7,575 nucleotides of DNA. Source: Aquificales bacterium. GTDB taxonomy: Bacteria; Aquificota; Aquificia; Aquificales; QOAS01. The stretch spans positions 1 to 7,575 of the forward strand of contig JALVTI010000094.1 in the NCBI GenBank assembly GCA_027035985.1, given 5' to 3'. Under the pieces are notes generated by a model. The model saw only the letters and a program-made list of their open reading frames with translations. It did not search any database and was not told the DNA's origin. This document shows positions 1 to 5,647 of this stretch, one piece after another. Position 1 is the stretch's first letter. Every line of letters begins with the position of its first letter. The position numbers and the translations under genes are program-made.

Positions 1-240
1 TAAATTACTACTTTGAGTTACTTTTTTCCAAACATTCTTTAAATAGGGAAGTAGTTCCAAAACCACATAATATCTCCAAGTTCCCGCAAGGCTACTACCG
101 GGTATTTTGGGTAAATTGGTGGCTTTATCCCTAACTATGGTGTTATCAACGCGTCCTAAGGTGTAACCACCCGTTCCTATGTATATGGGGTCTTGGGCTA
201 AAGCGAATATTTCCAATTCCTCATAATGTTCCGCTGTCAT
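1..240 (-). CDS. cmr4: Cmr4-like Cas7-group RAMP protein, N-terminal fragment (cut by window edge)
   Basis: The first 80 codons are visible, starting at the ATG at 240; the rest lies beyond position 1. The product should be the repeated backbone (Cas7) subunit of a type III effector, which binds crRNA and cuts target RNA. The fragment reads as a RAMP fold: strand LEIFALAQDPIYIGTGG, then RVDNTIVRD, then the IPGSSLAGTWR motif at about residues 46-56. Asp32 in VDNTIVRD sits where the catalytic aspartate of Cmr4/Csm3 proteins lies, between the first strand with its GTGG turn and the PGSS motif, so RNA cleavage looks intact. The start follows the csx11 stop by 2 bases and has a strong GGAGGAGG ribosome binding site. 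Cmr4 type is inferred from this motif order; another Cas7 paralogue of III-C loci is possible. Confidence 0.8.
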   Translation of the reverse strand, partial: MTAEHYEELEIFALAQDPIYIGTGGYTLGRVDNTIVRDKATNLPKIPGSSLAGTWRYYVVLELLPYLKNVWKKVTQSSNL

Positions 241-242
241 TT

Positions 243-3200
243 TTAAACCTCCTCCAAAAGGTTATGCCAAAAATCGAACATATCCACAAATAGTTTTACG
301 TTTTCCTCTTTAGTTAAAGCCTCTCTAAGGTTTTCTTTAAATAGTTCCCACTCGGCGGTGGGGAGGTCAAAGATGTCCTTTATTAGTTCTCTCCTTTTTT
401 CCTCCTTTTGGAGTTCCAACCAGTTAACGAATTCCGCAAAGAGTGAATAACTTCTGCTTTCCCGGTCGGGATTTTCCAAACTTTGAACCTCCAAAAGGTG
501 GTTGTAAAGCACTTCTACCAACTTGTGGAGCCTACTGCTGGGAAGATTGGTGTCCTTAATAAGTTCTCTAAATTTCTTAAACTTCCACCAATGGGTTTCA
601 AGTTCATAGGGTCTATTACTCTTTAGGTATGGAATTCTTCTGCCATTTTCAGCATAAAAAATCTCGTTTCTCCTTATGTTGTGGTCTAAATATTCGAAAT
701 CAAAGGTGTTAGGAATAATCTTGACCTTTCCATTTTGAGGAAATTTATCTATTGTAGAAATCCAATGTTTCCAATTTTTGTCTGGTTTTATGTAAAAGTT
801 GTAATCTTTTTCGTCGGTGTTATCGAAATATAAGGAATAATATTTATAAGTATCATTCATAGCTTCATACATTAAATCCTCTAAAGATGTATGTTGCTTT
901 ATTTCTTGCAGTATTTCCATTAAAGGTTTAGCTTTTAGATTTTCGTAAAGAGCCTCATCTTTTTTCTTGATTAAGTTTAGAAGTTTCTCCTTAAGAAGGG
1001 TTTTTAAAGCTTCCTTTTTCTTTTTCACCCACAATCTATTTGTATCCTTCACATCCCTTCTAATCCTTCTAAGAGCTTGAAGGTTTACATAGACGGGACT
1101 ATCGTAACGCGAAACGACTATACCTATATGGAGAGGGAGTTTTCCATAAACATACTTAAAGTGTTCGTCATATCTTTCTAAAACTACATCTATAAATTTG
1201 GGTAAATATTCCGCGGGAATAATAACTTGGTAGTTTGTGGGAGAGGTATCGGTTATTAGGGAATAAGGTTTGTATTGTGAGATTTTTATATTCTTTTTAA
1301 TGGATAGCTCTAAAACTTTTTGGTTTTCGCCTATCTTGTGTAAGGAAACTTCTACATCCTCTAAATAGTCTTTTACATTTCCCAATAATAACTGGTCTAG
1401 GTCTTCATTGATTTTCCGAGCCTCTTCGAAAGTTGTTGCTTTATCCAAATTCCTTAAAAGGTTTTTAATTTTATCATCCCCATACTGGAGTAGAAAATCC
1501 CTTATGTTACTAATGAGATAAACTTTCCTTTCATTAGGTTGAACCCAATAGAGTAGTCCTTTCTCGTCTTCCAATTCCTCTCCAGTTGGTTTAATGTTTT
1601 CAAATTTTCCGTCTCCATTTAGAGTCCAAAAAAAGCTTGTTCGTCTCCATTTGGGAATTTCTAAAATATTGTCCAAGTCTTGGTGAATTTCCTCAAAAAA
1701 CCCCTTTGTGGATTCCCAAATTCTTCTTAACCTCGCGGGGGAGGGGTTTTTTCTTAGTAGGAATTGAAGGATAAGGGTTGCCAATAAATCTAATGCAGGG
1801 TCGTTAATATCTTTGAACTCCTCCCATTTAATAGTTTCGCTCTCCCAATCTATTTTTTCACCTAGGGGTGAACTTTTTATAAAGTCTTCCCATTTTGTCC
1901 CTTTTAAGAAAGTAAAAAGTAAGTTTTCAGGAGAAGGATAAGTTAGCTTTTCCTTTTTACCAAAGACTACATGTATTCCCTTTTCATTATAATGAAAACC
2001 TCTACTTCTATCATATAGAATAATTTTTTTTAGATCTGCTAATAATTTAGAAAAGTTATTTAAATTTAAAATTATAAAACTATTTACCAAATTTCCACTT
2101 AACCACTCTAACAACTCAAACTTCAAAGTTACATAAGCGACCTTATTATTTTTATCCTTGATTTCATCCATCCAAATTGTTTCTTCCTGTAGATTTTCTA
2201 GCCACTTTTCAACACTTTTATGGTGAATTCTTTCATCGCATATTTCACAGATAGGAGGTTTATTTCTTTTTTCTCTGTCTTTTTCGGTTATAAATCTAAT
2301 CTGACAAATAGGGCAAATACCAACGGAGTTACAAAGAGAGTTTTGTAATTTACATTTGTTTAATTTCCAAAGCTCTAGAGATTTCCTCGAATATTTTAAA
2401 AAGCCTTCTTTAGCCTGCTCAATCAAAGTAGATAAATTCGTTAATCCTCTTGAAGGTCTCGAAAAAGCTATATAGGGATAAATCTCTCCTTGTAAATGTT
2501 TTTTAAAAATACAATCTATCTTTTGTTCTATAAAATCTTTAAAGTTTTCTATACCTTCTCCTACTATAAAGTAAATTCCCGTTTCATCTCTGTAAATTTC
2601 GTTTCCTAACGGATAATCTACTTCTATTAATTTTTTTATTTCTTCATCAATTTCATTAATGGTATTTCGATACCACCTTATTGAGGGAGGTTTTAAAGAT
2701 TTTTCTATTAAACTTCTTTTATTGTATTGTATTCCTAGAATACACCACTGAATAAAAGAAATGTTATTCTGGTATTTTCTATAAATTTTTTCATCCATTA
2801 AAAGCTGTGTTAAAATAGCTTTAAATAACGAAGTAGTTGTATATGTTTGATCCCATAATGAAATTTCATTAATTGGAAATCTATCATCCGCAAGAACTTC
2901 TTGAAAATTTTTTTCTAAAGTTCTTTTTAACTCTAGAACAGAGGTGTCAGTAAAATTATCACTATAAATATCATCTAAAATATGCTGAAACTTAAGAGAC
3001 TTAGCTAAAATCTTATCATCTCGATAAGAACCAAAAGCATTTGTTAGAAAATTAGTTTTTCTAAAGTATTTACCTGAAGTTATGAGAGATTTATCCAGCA
3101 TACTGTTTAGGTTTTCTATTTGAGTATATAATTTCTGCCAAAAATCAGCTTCTTTTCCTTTCTTAATTAAGCCTAAATTTATTTCGAATTTCTTAAAGTT

Positions 3201-3353
3201 AAGAATTTTATTTTGGAAATAACTTTCAGAAATATCTATATTAAATTTATCTTTCCAAAACTTTTTTTTATCAAAAATTAAAATAAATAATATTCCTACT
3301 TCTACTTTTAATATTTCATCTCTATATTGCCTTAAAACCTCTAAACCCGACAT
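243..3353 (-). CDS. csx11: Cas10-family large subunit, Csx11 (MTH326) type, subtype III-C; both catalytic sites appear lost
   Basis: This 1036-residue protein is the large subunit of a type III effector. It fits the Csx11 family: over 900 residues, a central zinc finger (CPIC at 347-350, CEIC at 369-372), YPLGNEIYRDE at about 247-257, and a late palm-like segment YQVIIPAEYL (708-717) followed by LPLHIGIVVSRYDSPVYV. The RAMP genes on both sides agree. The palm position that holds GGDD in active Cas10 reads SPTN (704-707), so cyclic-oligoadenylate synthesis is not expected; loss of this site is known for subtype III-C. The N-terminal segment LRQYRDEILKVEVGILFILI aligns with the HD-domain start but lacks the HD pair. 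ATG at 3353 was chosen over the in-frame GTG at 3362 because that GTG is part of the AGAGGTG ribosome binding site. The N-terminal half is far more AT-rich than the C-terminal half. Divergent Cmr2 is the alternative. Confidence 0.82.
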   Translation of the reverse strand: MSGLEVLRQYRDEILKVEVGILFILIFDKKKFWKDKFNIDISESYFQNKILNFKKFEINLGLIKKGKEADFWQKLYTQIENLNSMLDKSLITSGKYFRKTNFLTNAFGSYRDDKILAKSLKFQHILDDIYSDNFTDTSVLELKRTLEKNFQEVLADDRFPINEISLWDQTYTTTSLFKAILTQLLMDEKIYRKYQNNISFIQWCILGIQYNKRSLIEKSLKPPSIRWYRNTINEIDEEIKKLIEVDYPLGNEIYRDETGIYFIVGEGIENFKDFIEQKIDCIFKKHLQGEIYPYIAFSRPSRGLTNLSTLIEQAKEGFLKYSRKSLELWKLNKCKLQNSLCNSVGICPICQIRFITEKDREKRNKPPICEICDERIHHKSVEKWLENLQEETIWMDEIKDKNNKVAYVTLKFELLEWLSGNLVNSFIILNLNNFSKLLADLKKIILYDRSRGFHYNEKGIHVVFGKKEKLTYPSPENLLFTFLKGTKWEDFIKSSPLGEKIDWESETIKWEEFKDINDPALDLLATLILQFLLRKNPSPARLRRIWESTKGFFEEIHQDLDNILEIPKWRRTSFFWTLNGDGKFENIKPTGEELEDEKGLLYWVQPNERKVYLISNIRDFLLQYGDDKIKNLLRNLDKATTFEEARKINEDLDQLLLGNVKDYLEDVEVSLHKIGENQKVLELSIKKNIKISQYKPYSLITDTSPTNYQVIIPAEYLPKFIDVVLERYDEHFKYVYGKLPLHIGIVVSRYDSPVYVNLQALRRIRRDVKDTNRLWVKKKKEALKTLLKEKLLNLIKKKDEALYENLKAKPLMEILQEIKQHTSLEDLMYEAMNDTYKYYSLYFDNTDEKDYNFYIKPDKNWKHWISTIDKFPQNGKVKIIPNTFDFEYLDHNIRRNEIFYAENGRRIPYLKSNRPYELETHWWKFKKFRELIKDTNLPSSRLHKLVEVLYNHLLEVQSLENPDRESRSYSLFAEFVNWLELQKEEKRRELIKDIFDLPTAEWELFKENLREALTKEENVKLFVDMFDFWHNLLEEV
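248..255 (-). promoter_or_regulatory. Strong Shine-Dalgarno of the cmr4-like gene
   Basis: Read on the minus strand this is GGAGGAGG, 7 bases before the ATG at 240. It lies inside the last codons of csx11, and the csx11 TAA (243-245) falls between it and the start codon, so translation of the two genes is probably coupled. It is the strongest site in the operon, fitting a backbone subunit needed in several copies per complex. Confidence 0.8.
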
Positions 3354-4468
3354 ATTTTCCACCTCTCTGGTATTTTTAAATCCTCTAAATCTCCATTAAC
3401 ACAAACATACTTTTCAATAAACTCAAACCTTCCCCAGCCGAGTTTGATTTTTGCTCCAATCCCTAATTGGGAAAGTTTCTTTATAGCCTTTATAAGGTTT
3501 TCTAAATCTTCTTTAACTTCCTCTTTGAGGGTATTCTCGTCTTTAACAATCCCATCGTAGGGAATATAGATAAGCTGAAAAACTCCCTCGGTGCCTTCTG
3601 GAACTACCTCGTAATGGATTGGATTTTTACCCGCCCTTTTCCTCCTATCGTGGGGGTTTATGATTTCTAAGGAAATCCTATTAAAGTAGGTGGGATAGAA
3701 GATAGCCCTTCCTCTGTGGGTTTTGAGTTCCTCGGGAAATTTCCCTTTTTTGGTTTTATTGTTTTTTTGATTTTCCATAGATTGGGCTACCCATTCTTGG
3801 ATAAAGTTAATTAAATCCTCCCAATTTTTGCTTTCTAGCTCTTTTAATTCTTTTAAAAGGTCTTGATTTATCTCTAAACCTAACTCAAAGAGGATAAGTT
3901 CTACCAGTTTTTCTATAAAAGTTTTCTTTTTGTTATCCTTTCTCAAACTTTGTTCTATAGCCTTTATGGCGTCTGACCCCGCCCCAAATATACGGAAAAA
4001 GCTTGCAGATTTTTTAGATTTACTGTCAGAAGTTTCATTAATTATCTCCCTAAAGGCGTGAGCCAATGCTCCTTTCCACGAAGAACCCCTAATCATAGGA
4101 ACCTTAAAATTGGTTTCCTTCAATATCGGATTTTGAATGATATAAAACTCGTTTTCATCTTTTGAAAAATAGGGTGCCTCTAATAGGAACTTTACATAAA
4201 TTCCAAATGAGTAGGGGGGAAGTTTGGATATATAGTCCTTTAGTTGGTTTGGAGTTTGAAAAATTCCTGAAATAGTTTGAATTTTAGTTATTTGACTGTC
4301 TTCCTCAAAAGATAAAGTTTTTATTTTATTCTTCAGACTATTAATTTTCTTTGTTTTCCCTTTAGAAAAATATCCTTTACAATAATAAAAATATTTTTCT
4401 AAAGTACCTTCTAAAAAAGAATTTCTCTGCTTTTTTGCTAATACCTCAATATATTCATAACTTGGCAT
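3341..4468 (-). CDS. Cas7-group RAMP protein of Cmr6 type, type III effector subunit
   Basis: This 375-residue protein is a RAMP-superfamily subunit, expected at an end of the crRNA-binding backbone. Visible signs are PMIRGSSWKGALAHAFRE at 124-141 (the usual PGSSLKGALR motif, here with R for P), FRIFGAGSD at 158-166, the segment GRAIFYPTYFNRISLEI at 253-269 followed by NPHDRR and YEVVPEG, and a glycine-rich loop LGIGAKIKLGWGRFEF at 335-350. This layout and its place between cmr1 and the Cas10 gene resemble the Cmr6-like member of III-C loci; the exact RAMP family is not certain. The first 60 or so residues are rich in lysine and aromatics and AT-rich in coding. The start ATG at 4468 shares one base with the cmr1 stop (TAATG) and has AAGGAG 9 bases upstream. 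No catalytic residue is claimed; Cmr6 proteins are not known as nucleases. Confidence 0.82.
   Translation of the reverse strand: MPSYEYIEVLAKKQRNSFLEGTLEKYFYYCKGYFSKGKTKKINSLKNKIKTLSFEEDSQITKIQTISGIFQTPNQLKDYISKLPPYSFGIYVKFLLEAPYFSKDENEFYIIQNPILKETNFKVPMIRGSSWKGALAHAFREIINETSDSKSKKSASFFRIFGAGSDAIKAIEQSLRKDNKKKTFIEKLVELILFELGLEINQDLLKELKELESKNWEDLINFIQEWVAQSMENQKNNKTKKGKFPEELKTHRGRAIFYPTYFNRISLEIINPHDRRKRAGKNPIHYEVVPEGTEGVFQLIYIPYDGIVKDENTLKEEVKEDLENLIKAIKKLSQLGIGAKIKLGWGRFEFIEKYVCVNGDLEDLKIPERWKICRV
3360..3366 (-). promoter_or_regulatory. Shine-Dalgarno that decides the csx11 start
   Basis: The minus strand reads AGAGGTG, 6 bases before the ATG at 3353. The alternative GTG start at 3362 is inside this motif and would have no site of its own. 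The motif lies within the last codons of the upstream RAMP gene, whose TAG stop (3341-3343) is past the csx11 start, giving a 13-base overlap. Confidence 0.7.
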
Positions 4469-5544
4469 TACTCTTCACTCCTTTTATGGGTTTGTTGTAA
4501 ATTGAATAAACCTGCTATAGACAAAAAACCACCTTTAATTGTTTCTTCTTCCTTATAAATAAAAGGTAGAATCTTAGACCCCTGAGGTAATAAATCTTTT
4601 GATGGAGGGGGATTTGTACTTCCAAATATTTTGTGTCTTAATGTAGTATGTTTACATTTAGTTCTTTCTTTAGCTTTTAATTCTATTAATTTTTTAATTA
4701 TTTTTACTAAGTTATTACTTGAAATTTGATTTTTTAAAATTTTTAATTTTCTATCTTTATAGAAAATTAAATCCTTGCAGGTATTTACTTCTTTTAAAAT
4801 GGAAGTATTATTATCCTTTTCTTGTCCAAAACTTATATTTTCTTTATTAAATTTTGATAAATTAAATATCTCCCTTTGCCAGTTTTTAATTTCAATATTA
4901 TCTATTTTTATCTTTTTTACTATCAATCTTCCATACCCTATATTCCATTTTCCTCCCCAATAGCCATAGTGATGCATAAAGTTTAAAAGGGGGTAAAAAA
5001 TAGGTTCTAAAATATACTTTTCCACTTTGAAGATGACACTAAAATTTCCATAAAAACCTTTTTTAAAATACCATGTTGGTATTTTATTATCATGTTTTAA
5101 TTGGGGAAATTTTAAAGCACCCAAAAAATATTTATATTCTTTTTTATGTTTATTATTACTTGTAAGCAATTTCTTGTTATTATTTGGAGGCTTAATTTCA
5201 ATCTCTATCAAACTTCTCCATCCCGTAGTTCCAAAGATAATGGAGGAAATAGGAAGCTTAAATTCTTCTGCCAATATCTGCAATTTGGTTTCTATGGAAT
5301 TATCCCTTTTCTCTAAAAGTTTTTTTCTAAACTCCTTGTAATTTAATTCCTTTTCAAACCTTCCTTTATTTGGGTCAAAGTCTTTTTCCTTTAATATTCC
5401 CCCAAAATACATCAAAACTTCAAACCAGAAACGGAGGCTTCCTATGAGTGCGGAGGGACGAATCTCATGCATTTTCCCCCATGCATCACCCGTCCAAAGG
5501 GGGGTTATGGTTTCAAAGGTTACCTCGACAGGGATTTTTGCCAT
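4468..5544 (-). CDS. cmr1: Cmr1-type RAMP protein, type III effector subunit; first gene of the operon
   Basis: This 358-residue protein has the hallmarks of Cmr1, a double-RAMP (Cas7-group) subunit at the end of the type III-B/C effector where target RNA is captured. At the N-terminus TPLWTGDAWGKMHEIRPSAL is followed by IGSLRFWFE (14-42), the classic Cmr1 signature. Further on are IFGTTGWRSLIEIEI (103-117), the glycine-rich loop GYWGGKWNIGYGRL (194-207), and a C-terminal block HKIFGST (304-310), LLPQGSKILPF and GGFLSIAGL (338-346). Residues 220-300 between the two halves are rich in lysine and asparagine, very AT-rich in coding and likely a variable linker. The ATG at 5544 has no clear Shine-Dalgarno; a -10 candidate ends 12 bases upstream, so the message may be leaderless or nearly so. 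It is the first of at least four genes read together. Confidence 0.92.
   Translation of the reverse strand: MAKIPVEVTFETITPLWTGDAWGKMHEIRPSALIGSLRFWFEVLMYFGGILKEKDFDPNKGRFEKELNYKEFRKKLLEKRDNSIETKLQILAEEFKLPISSIIFGTTGWRSLIEIEIKPPNNNKKLLTSNNKHKKEYKYFLGALKFPQLKHDNKIPTWYFKKGFYGNFSVIFKVEKYILEPIFYPLLNFMHHYGYWGGKWNIGYGRLIVKKIKIDNIEIKNWQREIFNLSKFNKENISFGQEKDNNTSILKEVNTCKDLIFYKDRKLKILKNQISSNNLVKIIKKLIELKAKERTKCKHTTLRHKIFGSTNPPPSKDLLPQGSKILPFIYKEEETIKGGFLSIAGLFNLQQTHKRSEE
4478..4483 (-). promoter_or_regulatory. Shine-Dalgarno of the Cmr6-type gene
   Basis: The minus strand reads AAGGAG, 9 bases before the ATG at 4468 and inside the 3' end of cmr1. With the 1-base stop/start overlap it supports coupled translation. 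Confidence 0.65.
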
Positions 5545-5556
5545 TGGTGAATGACC

Positions 5557-5586
5557 ATTTTAAGGGAAAGCAAATAAGAAATGCAA
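5557..5586 (-). promoter_or_regulatory. Candidate promoter of the cas operon, with very short leader
   Basis: On the minus strand, TTGCAT (5586-5581) and TAAAAT (5562-5557) are separated by 18 bases and match the bacterial -35 (4 of 6) and -10 (5 of 6) elements. A start 6-8 bases after the -10 would lie about 5 bases before the cmr1 ATG, which explains why that gene has no visible ribosome binding site. The prediction is by eye. Confidence 0.45.
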
Positions 5587-5626
5587 CTTACAGAGGTTAG
5601 TGGTTCTTCTGCAACCCAAAAGTGGT
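5582..5626. repeat. Interleaved hexamer direct repeats in the divergent promoter region
   Basis: TGCAAC occurs at 5582-5587 and 5610-5615, and AGTGGT at 5599-5604 and 5621-5626, in the order TGCAAC, AGTGGT, TGCAAC, AGTGGT. The spacings differ (28 and 22 bases), so this is not a simple tandem duplication. The first TGCAAC overlaps the candidate cas -35 and the second AGTGGT overlaps the candidate smc -10. They could be binding sites for a regulator, or chance. Confidence 0.3.
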
Positions 5627-5631
5627 CTAAT
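5623..5631 (+). promoter_or_regulatory. Candidate extended -10 promoter of smc
   Basis: TGGTCTAAT matches the extended -10 form TGnTATAAT except for one base. No good -35 is seen 16-18 bases upstream, as is usual for extended -10 promoters. A start about 7 bases downstream would give a leader near 10 bases, in line with the missing Shine-Dalgarno before the smc ATG. Confidence 0.35.
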
Positions 5632-5645
5632 CTATTTCAAATAGA
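5631..5645. promoter_or_regulatory. 15-base palindrome at the predicted smc transcription start
   Basis: TCTATTTCAAATAGA has two perfect 7-base arms around one central base. It lies 2 bases before the smc ATG and would cover the predicted transcription start, a typical place for a repressor operator. A palindrome of this form is expected roughly once by chance in a window of this size, so only its position makes it notable. Confidence 0.35.
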
Positions 5646-5647
5646 GC

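Noticed and set aside
1473..1484. YGDD in the Cas10-family protein (residues 624-627), which resembles the GGDD cyclase motif.
   Set aside because: It is followed by charged helical sequence (KIKNLLRNLDK), not the hydrophobic strand that follows GGDD, and it lies about 80 residues before the segment that does match the palm strand.
3354..3362. In-frame GTG at 3362 as the csx11 start, adding three residues.
   Set aside because: The GTG is part of the AGAGGTG ribosome binding site that serves the ATG at 3353.
4775..4963. Plus-strand frame of 62 codons inside cmr1.
   Set aside because: It is antisense to a well-supported gene in an AT-rich stretch and codes for a low-complexity Phe/Leu/Ile-rich sequence, as expected of a shadow frame.
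5545..5557. Short inverted repeat TGGT-5-ACCA just upstream of cmr1.
   Set aside because: Arms of only 4 bases are common by chance and would form no stable hairpin.
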